From JAUIAI01 sp041396585 (GTDB lineage Bacteria; Pseudomonadota; Gammaproteobacteria; Burkholderiales; Burkholderiaceae_E), in contig JAWKYG010000019.1 in assembly GCA_041396585.1 (NCBI GenBank), positions 1 through 64,000 on the forward strand: DNA of 64,000 nt, read 5' to 3'. Below the pieces are notes generated by a model. The model saw only the letters and a list, made by a program, of their open reading frames with translations. It did not search any database and was not told the origin of the DNA. Positions 51,653 through 60,763 of the stretch are shown piece after piece (position 1 is the stretch's first letter; each line of letters starts with the position of its first letter). The position numbers and the translations under genes are program-made.

Positions 51653-51662
51653 GGAAGTCTCC

Positions 51663-52472
51663 TCAGATTGACTCGTTCGAAATGGGGTCGTGTAGCGCCA
51701 CAAGCGCGCCATGGCGCAGCAGCAGCGACAGTGCCGCGCCGAGATCGAAGCCGGATTGACGCTCGCAGGCGGCGGCTGCCGCCGCGCCGAACGCATGACC
51801 CGCTGATGTCAGGGCGACAAAGTGTGTCGTTCCAGGGTCAACGGGCAGCACCAGGACATCGAGCCCGTCACGCAGCACGAGCGCCCGCTCGGCGTCATCG
51901 ACTGATACAGGTATGACCGTGCCTTCGGTCTGGTGTGCAGCCCACAGTGAGGCCACGGCATATATTGATTCGATCCGCCGCATCGACGGCTGCCAGATCA
52001 GGCGCAGGCCGGCAAGCCGCTCAGGATCAAGTAGCGCACCAGCCAGAGCGGCATCCGCGATCGGCGGGGCATCAGCAGCGTGCGATGCCTGCAGCCGCGC
52101 AAACTCGAGCCGCGCCATGTCCGACAGATACGGCACGGCCCGGGCCGGCTCGAAGCCCCCGACGAACGCGGCAAACTCATCACCGTAGTGCGCCAGGATG
52201 CGCGTGCGCGGAGGATGCTGTCGTATGAACACGCTGGCCATCGCGCGGAAGAACTCCTCGCCCACGAGTTGCTGAACCATCGGATAGGTGTCGGCCAGCG
52301 CATCGATCAGAGAGCTGATGACGTTGTTGCGGTACACATCGACACGCCGGGCCGGATCAGACCCGTTCCAGGTGCGCAGCCCCGCAGGGCCAGCGTGCGT
52401 GGGATCCAGCAGCGCGGCTGCGAAGTCTCGTTCAGAGGCGATCGCCGCGGCGTTCTCCAAGTTCATGCGCAT
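51663..52472 (-). CDS. bufC: BufC/HvfC-type partner protein (DUF2063 domain)
   Basis: A 269-residue protein with the DUF2063 N-terminal domain: ERDFAAALLDP, RRVDVYRNNVISSLIDALAD and TYPMVQQLVGEEFFRAMASV, followed by RILAHYGDEFAAFV. It acts as recognition partner of the multinuclear iron enzyme BufB during precursor modification. It overlaps bufB by 10 bases. The C-terminal half is a less conserved alpha/beta domain. Confidence 0.82.
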   Translation of the reverse strand: MRMNLENAAAIASERDFAAALLDPTHAGPAGLRTWNGSDPARRVDVYRNNVISSLIDALADTYPMVQQLVGEEFFRAMASVFIRQHPPRTRILAHYGDEFAAFVGGFEPARAVPYLSDMARLEFARLQASHAADAPPIADAALAGALLDPERLAGLRLIWQPSMRRIESIYAVASLWAAHQTEGTVIPVSVDDAERALVLRDGLDVLVLPVDPGTTHFVALTSAGHAFGAAAAAACERQSGFDLGAALSLLLRHGALVALHDPISNESI

Positions 52473-53383
52473 CTCGCATGGGCGGCGGACTGCTGCGTCC
52501 CCTTGGCGATGTCCATCATGGTCTGCGCGCGCGCCGACTCCGTCACCAGGGTGGCGAGCGATGGCAGATCATTATCGCGTTCGAGCAATGTCGGCACCCG
52601 GCCGAGACGGTCAATGACCTTGCCGTACAGGTGCCAGACGACCTCGGCGACCGCATCACCGTGGCTGTCGATCAGCAGCGGGGATCCTGCTGCATCCGTA
52701 TCCCGAGCAAAGCCGGCCAGATGGATCTCGCCAGTGGCGTCCAAGGGCAACGCATTCAGATAGGCTGCCGCGTCACGACCATGGTTGGTGCAGGAGACAT
52801 GGACATTGGTCAGGTCGAGCAGCAGGCCGCATCCGGTGCGCCGGAGCACCTCGCTGATGAAGGCGGTCTCGTCCATCGTCGATCGCTCGAACTCGACATA
52901 GGTGGACGGGTTCTCGAGCAACATCCGAAGGCGCAGTCGCTCCTGAACGCGATCTATGTGGCGGCATACCCGCGCGAGCGTCTCGTCGTCGTAGGCAATC
53001 GGCAGCAGGTCGTTGAAGAAGATGCTGCCGTGTGTGGACCAGGCCAGGTGCTCCGAGAAGGAAGACGGCTGGTAGCACGCAATCAGGTGCGCAAGCCGGT
53101 CGAGGTGAGTCTCGTCGGGCGGTGTCTCGCCGCCCAGCGACAGACCCACGCCATGCAGCGAAAGCGGATAGTGCTCGCGAATCTTCGCGAGAAAGTGGTG
53201 CATGGGCCCGCCGTCGACCATGTAGTTCTCGGCATGCACTTCGAAGAAGCCCACCGCGGGACGCGATACCAGCACGTCCCGGAAGTGCTGCGGCTTCAGA
53301 CCGATGCCGCTTCGGGCCGGCAGGCCGGGATCGACCGCGAAGGGCGGCCGGGATTGCTCGGCAGCGCTGGCCCGAAGCATCAT
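52463..53383 (-). CDS. bufB: BufB, multinuclear non-heme iron oxidative enzyme (DUF692/MNIO)
   Basis: A 306-residue TIM-barrel enzyme of the DUF692 (MNIO) family, which binds two or three iron atoms and oxidises cysteines of a ribosomal peptide. Metal ligands are visible in FFEVHAENYM, YPLSLHGVGLSLGG, SFSEHLAWS, LLENPSTYV, LLLDLTNVHVS, IHLAGF and LIDSHGDAV. It lies between the precursor gene (53411-53710) and bufC. In bufferins it converts Cys to thiooxazole groups that chelate copper. Confidence 0.9.
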   Translation of the reverse strand: MMLRASAAEQSRPPFAVDPGLPARSGIGLKPQHFRDVLVSRPAVGFFEVHAENYMVDGGPMHHFLAKIREHYPLSLHGVGLSLGGETPPDETHLDRLAHLIACYQPSSFSEHLAWSTHGSIFFNDLLPIAYDDETLARVCRHIDRVQERLRLRMLLENPSTYVEFERSTMDETAFISEVLRRTGCGLLLDLTNVHVSCTNHGRDAAAYLNALPLDATGEIHLAGFARDTDAAGSPLLIDSHGDAVAEVVWHLYGKVIDRLGRVPTLLERDNDLPSLATLVTESARAQTMMDIAKGTQQSAAHARCA

Positions 53384-53410
53384 GCTCTTTCTCAGTGCAG
53401 GCGTTGGCGA

Positions 53411-53710
53411 TCAGGCCTTCTTCTCTTTGAAGGCCTGAAGCTGACCGTGGCCGCTCGGCGAGGTCTTGGACATCGTCGCTTCGCAGGTGCCCTTGGGCAC
53501 ATAGCTCCAGGCGTTGCCCTGGTAGTCGGTCTTCGAGGTGCCGGCGCAGGTGGTGCCCGGGCCCGCGGCGCAATCGTTCTTGCCCTTCAGCGCCACGCCG
53601 TAGCATTTCTCCTTGTCGGCCGCCTGTGCGGCGACGGGCAGTGTGGTGAAAGCAGCGCCGAGCGCGAGGGCCAGAGCGGCAGCGGGAAGCTTGCTGTTGA
53701 TGGTGTTCAT
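53411..53710 (-). CDS. bufA: bufferin precursor (DUF2282 family)
   Basis: A 99-residue precursor with a signal peptide (MNTINSKLPAAALALALGAA, cleavage near AQA-AD) and four Cys in the mature part, in KEKCYGV, KNDCAAG, GTTCAGT and KGTCEAT. This spacing is that of BufA1-type bufferins, in which the two central Cys are modified by BufB. The exported product sequesters copper. I chose 53710 because AGGAG lies at the right distance. The charged Lys-rich end (AFKEKKA) is typical of the family. Confidence 0.88.
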   Translation of the reverse strand: MNTINSKLPAAALALALGAAFTTLPVAAQAADKEKCYGVALKGKNDCAAGPGTTCAGTSKTDYQGNAWSYVPKGTCEATMSKTSPSGHGQLQAFKEKKA

Positions 53711-54107
53711 TGTCATCTCCTGATGGAACTGGTGGTCATGCCCGGCACAAGCCGCGGTCAAGGGGGTGTCGGGCCCGGAAGCGATGACATCTGTCTGATC
53801 CCGGTGCGACGACAGGGGCATAGTGGCGTCTGACCCATGTGCCCTTACAGCGGGGCGCGGAGAAGATCTCTAGTTGCGGCAATTCGTGATCGTGCCGTGA
53901 CACTTCATGGGTGTCGAAAGGGCTGATGCGCGCGTCGTTTTGCTTCGAGCAACCCCTGTTTTGTAAGCAATGTGTCGCTGCGGCGTCTACGCGAGCCCTC
54001 TGGGTGCGAACGCGCATTGCGGGCTTATTCCGCCAACAGGTGGGATCGGGCGCTTAGAGCGGGCATCCCTGCCGCGCGCTGATCCTCATGGAAGAGACGG
54101 CATCAAG
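53711..54107. other. 397-base divergent intergenic region
   Basis: It lies between bufA (minus) and the YiiX-like gene (plus). The bufferin promoter must be here, but I see no copper-regulator site or sigma-factor motif I would defend, and no gene. Confidence 0.3.
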
Positions 54108-54899
54108 ATGGCTGCAATCACCAGCGGCATCAGGCGAAGGATCGGCGCACGGCTCAGCCGCTACCTGGACCGACCGCGCCATACCCACAGCGTGTCGGTG
54201 CCTACCGACCCGGACTGCCTGTTGGCCTGTCTGCGGCCTGGCGACGTGTTGCTTGTCGAGGGCCAGCGGCGGGTCAGTCAGGCCATCAAGTACCTGACGC
54301 AGTCAACCTGGTCGCATGCAGCGCTCTATGTCGGCGAGGCGGGTGCTGCGGTCGCCGGGCCGGCGCACGATCGCTGCTTTCTCGAGGCGGACATGCGCGA
54401 CGGCGTCCGCCTGGTAGGCGTCAGCGAGTTCGCCGGGCTGCACTGTCGCGTTTGCCGGCCGATTGGTTTGAGTTCTGGAGAGGTCGACGCCGTGATCGGG
54501 TTTGCGATGGCGCGGCTGGGGCACCAATACGATCTCAAGAACGTGATTGATCTTGCGCGATACCTGCTTCCTACGCCGCCAGTGCCGGCGCGCTGGCGCC
54601 GTCGCATGCTGGCGCTCGGCAGTGGAGATCCGACGCGCGCGATCTGCTCGACCCTGATCGCACAAGCGTTTCAATCCGTGCGCTATCCCATCCTGCCGAT
54701 CGTCGAAAGCATCGCCTCCAAAGATCCGCTATGCGCTGGGTGCGTCGATGAGATCTATCACGTACGTCACCACAGTCTCTTCGCTCCGCGAGACTTCGAT
54801 GTCTCGCCCTATTTCGAAGTGGTGAAGCCGTCGTTGGTCGCCGGCTTCGATCCGCATCGCCTGATCTGGTTCGAGCAACAGCAGACTGACCCCTCCTGA
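54108..54899 (+). CDS. YiiX-like permuted NlpC/P60 (papain-fold) hydrolase
   Basis: A 263-residue protein with the order of circularly permuted papain-like enzymes: LRPGDVLLVEGQRRVSQAIK, STWSHAALYVGE with candidate catalytic His at residue 70, and AICSTLIAQAF with candidate Cys at residue 180. Related proteins act on amide or ester bonds in lipids or peptidoglycan; the substrate is unknown. No signal peptide is present. I chose the ATG at 54108. A weaker relative of the same architecture lies at 14081-17005. Confidence 0.7.
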   Translation: MAAITSGIRRRIGARLSRYLDRPRHTHSVSVPTDPDCLLACLRPGDVLLVEGQRRVSQAIKYLTQSTWSHAALYVGEAGAAVAGPAHDRCFLEADMRDGVRLVGVSEFAGLHCRVCRPIGLSSGEVDAVIGFAMARLGHQYDLKNVIDLARYLLPTPPVPARWRRRMLALGSGDPTRAICSTLIAQAFQSVRYPILPIVESIASKDPLCAGCVDEIYHVRHHSLFAPRDFDVSPYFEVVKPSLVAGFDPHRLIWFEQQQTDPS

Positions 54900-55194
54900 G
54901 GCTCGCGCGCCGACGGCTTTCGTTGCGCAGCGGATGCGCACCTACGCGTGTGCCGACAGATCATTCGAAGCGTCGCTCGCGCGCACCGAGAAGGGTGCGT
55001 GCACGCGCGCGAGTATCGAATGTGCGTCAGCGAAGCGGTTCGCGAAATTTGTTCTGCATGACGTCGTGGGCGCCTGTAAGCGTCCCCATGCGTTCTTTAC
55101 TCAGTGCTGGTCGCATGTTTCGAATGCGGCCTGCGCCGAGGTCCGCATCGCGTCACCGAGGCATTCTCAGCTTTTCATTCAATAAGGACGTTCA

Positions 55195-55497
55195 ATGATC
55201 ATCAAGAAACTCGTGGCCGTATCGAGCGCTTCAGCGGTTGGCCTGTTCCTCGCCATGGCGCCCATGACCGCGTCGGCGCAAGAGATCTACAACTTCGACT
55301 GGCTGATGAAGATGGCCGATGCGAACCATGACGGCATGGTGACGAAGGCCGAGTTCCTGGCTGCGATGTCGATGGCGTTCGACAAGAAGATGGAGGCAAT
55401 GAAATCGATGCCCGATGGCGCGAAGATGATGAAGGGCGATGCGATGATGCCTGCAGGGCTGCAGGCCTTGTTCAAGGATCTGTACGTCGGCCCGTAA
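55195..55497 (+). CDS. secreted EF-hand protein
   Basis: A 100-residue protein with a signal peptide (MIIKKLVAVSSASAVGLFLA, cleavage near SAQ) and one canonical EF-hand loop, DANHDGMVTKAEF, at about residues 43-55, with Asp/Asn/Asp/Glu ligands for calcium. The rest is Met- and Lys-rich (KKMEAMKSMPDGAKMMKGDA), which may suggest additional metal contact. A strong hairpin follows the stop. Confidence 0.75.
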   Translation: MIIKKLVAVSSASAVGLFLAMAPMTASAQEIYNFDWLMKMADANHDGMVTKAEFLAAMSMAFDKKMEAMKSMPDGAKMMKGDAMMPAGLQALFKDLYVGP

Positions 55498-55506
55498 ATC
55501 GTATGG

Positions 55507-55534
55507 GCGCGACCCCGCTTGCGCGGGGTCGCGC
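55507..55534 (+). terminator. 12-bp stem-loop after the EF-hand gene
   Basis: GCGCGACCCCGC pairs perfectly with GCGGGGTCGCGC around a TTGC loop, 9 bases after the stop codon. It lacks a T tract, so termination would depend on the stem alone, as often seen in GC-rich genomes. The rest of 55498-55857 is empty. Confidence 0.5.
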
Positions 55535-55857
55535 ATCGGCGCCCGTATCGCTGCGCCGGCTTTATTGCACTCGTCTGTGCGCTCTTTGTCGGGTGGCCGC
55601 TCGGCCCTGGCCCTGAATTCACGTGCATCGATCCACTCCGATAACCATGCATGTAAGCCTGCCATTTCACGATCTCAGACAGCCGAAGAGAGCTTTCGCC
55701 ATTCATACCAGAGCGGCGACACTTTCAGTCGGCTGTTGTCTTGCACAATGCTCGCGTCATAGTCTGGGCGTGGCGCCACAAGCCTTGCTTTGAAATGCGT
55801 CATTGCTATCGTGCTCGCTAAGGGGCAAGATCTGCCTCTATCCACGGGAGATGCACG

Positions 55858-56880
55858 ATGAGCGACGCCACTGTCCTGGTGACTGGTATTTCCGGGTTTA
55901 TCGCCAAGCACTGCGCGCTCGACCTTCTCGAACATGGCTATCGGGTGCGCGGCACTGTGCGCAGCACCGACAAAGCCGAGGCCGTTCGCGCCACGCTCGC
56001 GGCCCATGCCGATGTATCGGGCCTCGATTTCGCACAGGCCGATCTGATGTCCGACGCGGGATGGTCCGAGGCGATGCAGGGAGTGCACGGGGTGCTGCAT
56101 GTGGCTTCGCCGTTTCCGCTGGCGCAGCCCAAAGACGAAGACGAGCTGATCCGCCCTGCGGTCGATGGAACACTGCGGGTCTTGCGTGCCGCCAAGGCCG
56201 CTGGCGTGAAGCGATTCGTGCAGACCTCATCGTCCGTGGCGGTGATGCATGGTCATGGCAATGCCCGCCCGGGCGTGTTCACCGAGGCTGTCTGGACCAA
56301 TCCCGATGGGCCGCATGTCACCGCCTATGCCAAGTCAAAGACGCTTGCCGAGCGCGCCGCACGCGACTACGTTGCCAAGGAGTATCCCGAGGCGCACTTT
56401 GCGTCGGTCAATCCGGGGCTGGTACTGGGGCCGCTGCTCGATACCGATGCCGGCAGTTCGGCCGACTTGATCGCCAGTTGCCTGCGAGGCAAATATCCGG
56501 GCAGTCCGCGTCTGTCGTTCCCGGTGGTGGATGTGCGTGATGTGGCGATCGCTCATCGTCTGGCGCTGGAGACGAGCGCGCCATCGGGGGGCCGGTATCT
56601 GGCTGTTTCGGGCGCGGTCTGGTTCAAAGACCTGATGTCGCCGATCAAGAGTGCTCTGGGAGATCGCGCGCGCAGGATTCCGTCGCGTGAACTGCCGAAT
56701 TTCATGGTGAAGCTGGTGTCGATTTTCGACCCCGAGGTGCGAACCATCCTGCCCGAGCTGGGCCTTGAAGTGCGAATCGATAATTCCGCGACCCGCGCGG
56801 CGCTCGGCATGGAGTTTCGACCGCACACCGAGTCTGCGCCGGCGATGGCCGAGAGCCTGATGCGACTGGGCCTGGTCTAA
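55858..56880 (+). CDS. NAD(P)-dependent epimerase/dihydroflavonol 4-reductase-like
   Basis: A 340-residue extended short-chain dehydrogenase. VTGISGFIAKHCALDLL is the nucleotide-binding Gly motif, VLHVASPFP follows, and the catalytic Tyr-Lys lies in VTAYAKSKTLAER. VNPGLVLGPLL is a further family feature. It resembles dihydroflavonol-4-reductases, which reduce varied ketones and aldehydes in bacteria. No neighbour gives a pathway. Confidence 0.8.
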   Translation: MSDATVLVTGISGFIAKHCALDLLEHGYRVRGTVRSTDKAEAVRATLAAHADVSGLDFAQADLMSDAGWSEAMQGVHGVLHVASPFPLAQPKDEDELIRPAVDGTLRVLRAAKAAGVKRFVQTSSSVAVMHGHGNARPGVFTEAVWTNPDGPHVTAYAKSKTLAERAARDYVAKEYPEAHFASVNPGLVLGPLLDTDAGSSADLIASCLRGKYPGSPRLSFPVVDVRDVAIAHRLALETSAPSGGRYLAVSGAVWFKDLMSPIKSALGDRARRIPSRELPNFMVKLVSIFDPEVRTILPELGLEVRIDNSATRAALGMEFRPHTESAPAMAESLMRLGLV

Positions 56881-57115
56881 GCTTTCTGCCAGGCGGTGAG
56901 GCGGTGAGGCGGGCGTCCAGGCAGACAGGCGAGCCCCGGTTCTTCGGACTTCGCGCCCGACCTAGATCGCAGCTGAGCGGCGCCTGGATCGCCGCCACCG
57001 GCTTCACGGCCCCTTGAGGGCGCCTCGCTGCCTGCTTACGGAGGCCGCGCCGGGCCCCGCTCTATGGGACAATGCTTTCGCCGCGCCAGGCCCATGCGCG
57101 GGTACCGGAGGCAGG

Positions 57116-57682
57116 ATGCCGCTGAAGAACACGAGCACACGCTATGGCGCGATCAGCAAGCTGCTCCACTGGACCATCTTTCTGCTGTTCATGCATCAGT
57201 TCATCGGTGCGAACCTGATGAGCCGTATCGGCCGGGATGGCAGCTTTCTCGGCATGGGGCAGAACTTCCTCTACAACTGGCACAAGAGCATCGGGCTGGT
57301 GGTGATCGTGGTGGCTCTGGCCCGCGTGATCTGGCGGCGTACCACCCCGTTGCCCGATTGGTGCGCCGACCTGAGCCCCGCCGAACGCGCGATCTCGCAT
57401 CGGCTTGAAACACTGCTTTACTGGCTGATGTTCGTGCTGCCGGTTTCCGGCTATCTGTTCGTGATGTTTGGCGGTTACGGGGTCAAGCTGTTCGGGGTGA
57501 CCGATCTGCCCAATCCGTTCGGGAAGTGGCCGCCTGGGGCGTTGATCGCCTGGATCAGCCATATCGTGCTGGCCTATGGCGCGGTGGTGGTGATTTCCTG
57601 GCATGTCGGCCTGGGGTTGAAGAAGCAATGTTTCGATGGGGCGCGCTTTTTGCGCCGCATGCTGCCGTTCGGCCGCAGCTGA
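57116..57682 (+). CDS. cybB: cytochrome b561
   Basis: A 188-residue membrane cytochrome with four spans. Candidate haem ligands are His in KLLHWTIFLL, NWHKSIGLV, ISHIVLAYG and ISWHVGLGL. It matches CybB, which may pass electrons between quinols and other acceptors. The start at 57116 (MPLKNTSTRYG) fits the family. Its stop lies one base before the RibD-type reductase gene, so both may be co-transcribed. Confidence 0.88.
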   Translation: MPLKNTSTRYGAISKLLHWTIFLLFMHQFIGANLMSRIGRDGSFLGMGQNFLYNWHKSIGLVVIVVALARVIWRRTTPLPDWCADLSPAERAISHRLETLLYWLMFVLPVSGYLFVMFGGYGVKLFGVTDLPNPFGKWPPGALIAWISHIVLAYGAVVVISWHVGLGLKKQCFDGARFLRRMLPFGRS

Positions 57683-57683
57683 C

Positions 57684-58688
57684 ATGTTTCGTCCCGAGTC
57701 GAGCGGCGGTGCAGCCGGCGTGAATGGTGTCGACGAGGCCGAGCGCGTCTGGCGAATCTGCCTGGCGGTTGGCGAGGCGCGTCGCGCCGGGGGGCTCGTA
57801 CCAGGCGCCGCGGCGCGAGCCCTGCACGAGGCGGGTGACGGATCAATCGTGGCGGCGCCGCTCGCCGGTGCTTCTCCTTCGGCGCCCGTTGCGCGATGGA
57901 GCGCCGCCGAAGGCTGGGTCTTGCCCGATGTTGCCGATGGGGCGGGCCGCGATCTCCTCGAGCTTTATCGGCCAGTGCTGCAGTTGCGGTCGCACACCAC
58001 GTTCGTCCTTGCGCATCTGGGCCAGAGCATCGATGGCCAGATAGCCACGCGAACCGGTGACTCGCGCTATGTGAACTGCCCGGCTGATATCACCCATCTG
58101 CATCGGTTGCGCGCGCTCTGCGATGCGGTGATCGTCGGCCGCGAGACCGCCAGCGTGGATGATCCGATGCTCACCACGCGCCTGGTGACCGGGCCCAACC
58201 CGGTGCGGGTGGTGCTCGATCCGGACGGACGCCTGCCCTCGACCATTCAGTTGCTCACCGACGGCCGCGCCGACACCCTGGTCGTGTGCGCCAATGAGCA
58301 CCTTGCACACGCGCATCGCCGCTTCGGTGAATCACGCGTGAGGGGGGGGGGCGGGGCGGGCGCAATGCTCGATCTGGCCGAATTGCGCGATGGTCTGGCC
58401 CAACGTGGGCTCTATGTGTTGTTCGTCGAAGGAGGCGGGGTCACCGTGTCGCGCTTCGTCGAGCACGGGGTGGCCGATCGCCTGCATCTCGCCGTCGCGC
58501 CGGTGCTGGTGGGCGCCGGCCGCAGCGGTTTGCAGTTGATCGGTGAGCCGCTGATGCGCGATAACCTGCGGCCCGCACATCGCTTGTTTCGAATGGGCGC
58601 CGACGTGTTGTGGGATTTCGATCTGCGCGCGCCCCGGCCCGCGCAAGGCGACGGCGCGGGCGACGGCGCGATCCGTTTCATCGGCTGA
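57684..58688 (+). CDS. RibD-type (pyrimidine/dihydrofolate) reductase-like protein
   Basis: A 334-residue protein whose C-terminal two thirds (about 115-320) match the RibD reductase domain: FVLAHLGQSIDGQIATRTGD, LRALCDAVIVGRETASVDDP, RVVLDPDGRLPS and LFVEGGGVTVSRF. The N-terminal part has no deaminase motif. It probably reduces a pterin-, pyrimidine- or deazapurine-like intermediate using NADPH. A run of ten G at 58342-58351 lies within the frame. Its end overlaps the convergent methyltransferase gene by 11 bases. The nearby PTPS-like gene points to the same pathway. Confidence 0.75.
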   Translation: MFRPESSGGAAGVNGVDEAERVWRICLAVGEARRAGGLVPGAAARALHEAGDGSIVAAPLAGASPSAPVARWSAAEGWVLPDVADGAGRDLLELYRPVLQLRSHTTFVLAHLGQSIDGQIATRTGDSRYVNCPADITHLHRLRALCDAVIVGRETASVDDPMLTTRLVTGPNPVRVVLDPDGRLPSTIQLLTDGRADTLVVCANEHLAHAHRRFGESRVRGGGGAGAMLDLAELRDGLAQRGLYVLFVEGGGVTVSRFVEHGVADRLHLAVAPVLVGAGRSGLQLIGEPLMRDNLRPAHRLFRMGADVLWDFDLRAPRPAQGDGAGDGAIRFIG

Positions 58689-59568
58689 AGTTTGCGGCCA
58701 GATCCAGGTGACCAACCCTGAGCTGTGACTGACCCGCGTCGATAAGCGCACGCCGACGCAGAGACCAGGCCTCGATATCGCGACAATTCTGCGCAGCGAT
58801 CTGCATGACCGCGGCCGTCCAATCGTCGAGCAGGGCGTGCTGGATGGCGGTGTCGTGCGGTGCCAGCAACCAGTCGCTGCGCCGCACGAGCAGGCTGTGC
58901 GCGTGCACCGCGAGCCGATCGATCGCATGCCTTGCCGCCTCGGGGCCCAGTGCCGCGCCAAAGCCCTTGTCGCCACGCTGATGGTGATCGAAGCGGGTGT
59001 GAATCAGATCATCGACGGGATCATCCGGCATCCATTCGAGCCGTCCGTCGTAGCTCAATGCCCATAGCAGCGGATGCCCGCCTGCGACGCAGGCATCGAT
59101 CAGGGTGTCCAGCCACCGCTGCGAGACCAGATCGAGCAATGCCGAGGCGGTCACGCATTCGCCCGGCCGCAGTGCGAGCACGCCAGCGCCTGCGCTCAGG
59201 TCCACGCATTGTGTCGTCGCAGTGAGTCTGAACCCGGGGGCATGGATCTCGAAAGTGTCTGCGGCCGTCGCATGGAACCGAGCCTGCAAGGCGCCGGCCC
59301 ATGCATTCAGTCGGGTGTGCAGGTCTGCGAGCAGCCGTGGATCATTGTCGAGCAGCCGCCAGTGCTGATGGCCGCCCAGTCGCGGGGCGAGGTAGCGCAG
59401 ATTCGAGCCGTTGCCGCAGCCGAGATCGACCAGACATAGCGGAGCCGATCGCGCGAGGTCGGCTGGCTCGCGATCGCGGGCTGGCACCGACCCAAACGTC
59501 GCGATCGCGCGGGCGCGGTGGTCATGGGGTTCGCGCAAGGCGAGCCAGTCGGCGCTGAATCCGCTCAT
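58678..59568 (-). CDS. class I SAM-dependent methyltransferase
   Basis: A 296-residue methyltransferase. SAM-binding motif I is CLVDLGCGNGSNLRYLAPRL (about residues 50-69), with the acidic motif II in WRLLDNDPRLL. A C-terminal helical region follows. The ATG overlaps the stop of the glycosyltransferase frame (ATGA), so it is part of the minus-strand operon with glycosyltransferase, PTPS-like and dehydrogenase genes. The substrate is unknown. Confidence 0.75.
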   Translation of the reverse strand: MSGFSADWLALREPHDHRARAIATFGSVPARDREPADLARSAPLCLVDLGCGNGSNLRYLAPRLGGHQHWRLLDNDPRLLADLHTRLNAWAGALQARFHATAADTFEIHAPGFRLTATTQCVDLSAGAGVLALRPGECVTASALLDLVSQRWLDTLIDACVAGGHPLLWALSYDGRLEWMPDDPVDDLIHTRFDHHQRGDKGFGAALGPEAARHAIDRLAVHAHSLLVRRSDWLLAPHDTAIQHALLDDWTAAVMQIAAQNCRDIEAWSLRRRALIDAGQSQLRVGHLDLAANFSR

Positions 59569-60763
59569 CGTGCCACCTCCATCAGCAGCGCACGCACGGT
59601 GTTCACGGTATCGGCCCAGCGTGGCAGGCTCAGGCGCGCGTCGCGCGCGCCGCGGTAGAGGCGCTCGCGCAGCGGGGGTCGTCGAGGAAACCTTCGATCG
59701 CCGTGCCGAGCCCCTCGATGTCGCCGGGCGCCACCTGTAGCGAGGCCTGTTGCGGGGCGGTGTGCGCAAGCGCGCCACCGGTTGTGGTGATCAGTGGCAA
59801 ACCGTGGGCCAGGGCTTCGGCCACGGCCATGCCGTAGCCTTCCCACCAGGAGGCGCATACGAACAGATCGGCGCGCGCATAGAGCATGCGCAACTCGTCA
59901 TCCCCGACCTCGCCGCAGAACTGAATTCGATCGGCAAGCCCGAGCTGCATGGTGAGTTGCAGGATGCGGGCAGCGGTGCCCGCATCGCGGGTGGGCGAAC
60001 CCACGCACTGCAATTGCCAGTCCCGGCGCGCATCATCGACCGTGGCGGTGGCGGTGGCGGTGGCGGTGGCGGTGGGCACGGCCGCGTCGCGCACTGGCGA
60101 ACCGGTTTGCGCCTGGCCAACCCGGCCTTGCCGGCGCGCCTGCAATTGCGCCAGCGCCCGAAGCAGGATCTCATGGCCCTTGCGAGGCGTGAGTGTGCCC
60201 ACACAGAGCATCCGACAGCAGCGCGACGAATCATCCCTCTGATCGGTACGCGCGCTTGCCTGCGCCAGCGGCGCCACGTCGCATCCAGGCTCGGCGACGG
60301 TGATTCGTGCGGCCGGTACCCCGAGCGCCATCACCGAGTGCCGGGTGGTTTCGCTGGTGACCAGAACGCGTGTCGCGCAGGCCAATGCGCGTCGCTCGCC
60401 GGCCTCGAATGCCGCGCTTTGTTGCGGGCTCAGGCCGGTCTCCAGGGCCAGCGGATGATGTACCAGCGCGATCAGGCGCAGGCGCCCGGCATGGCGTGAT
60501 GCCACCTCGGCCATTGCACCGAAGGCGAGGCCGTCGATCAGCACGACAGACCCCGCCGGCAGTGCACCGAGCACCTCGTCCGCGTGTGCCAGCGCGGCCG
60601 CATCGGGCGTTGGAAAGCGATCGGAAAGGGGCGTGACACGAAGCGCCAGCCCGGTTTCGCGCAAACCCGCGATCAGTCGCGCGTCATACAGATAGCCGCC
60701 GGTCCGTGTGTCCGGATTGCCGGGGATCAGACACGCGATCGTGGGCGGCGGCGGCAGGTTCAC
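59565..60763 (-). CDS. GT4-family glycosyltransferase, one frameshift near the C-terminus
   Basis: A glycosyltransferase of about 400 residues. CLIPGNPDTRTGGYLYDARL opens the N-terminal domain, LCVGTLTPRKGHEILLRAL the C-terminal one, and FVCASWWEGYGMAVAEALAH carries the donor-binding Glu pattern. The GTG at 60763 overlaps the PTPS-like stop. At a run of five G (59674-59678) one base appears to be missing. The correct frame would continue PLRERLYRGARDARLSLPRW and end in ATGA overlap with the methyltransferase. A Thr-Ala repeat, TATATATATAT, interrupts the domain linker. Confidence 0.75.
60042..60077 (-). repeat. hexanucleotide repeat (GCCACC)n in the glycosyltransferase
   Basis: Five to six copies of a 6-base unit encode Thr-Ala in frame. 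Copy-number change would alter length by dipeptides without breaking the frame. It lies in the variable insertion between the two GT domains. Confidence 0.7.
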
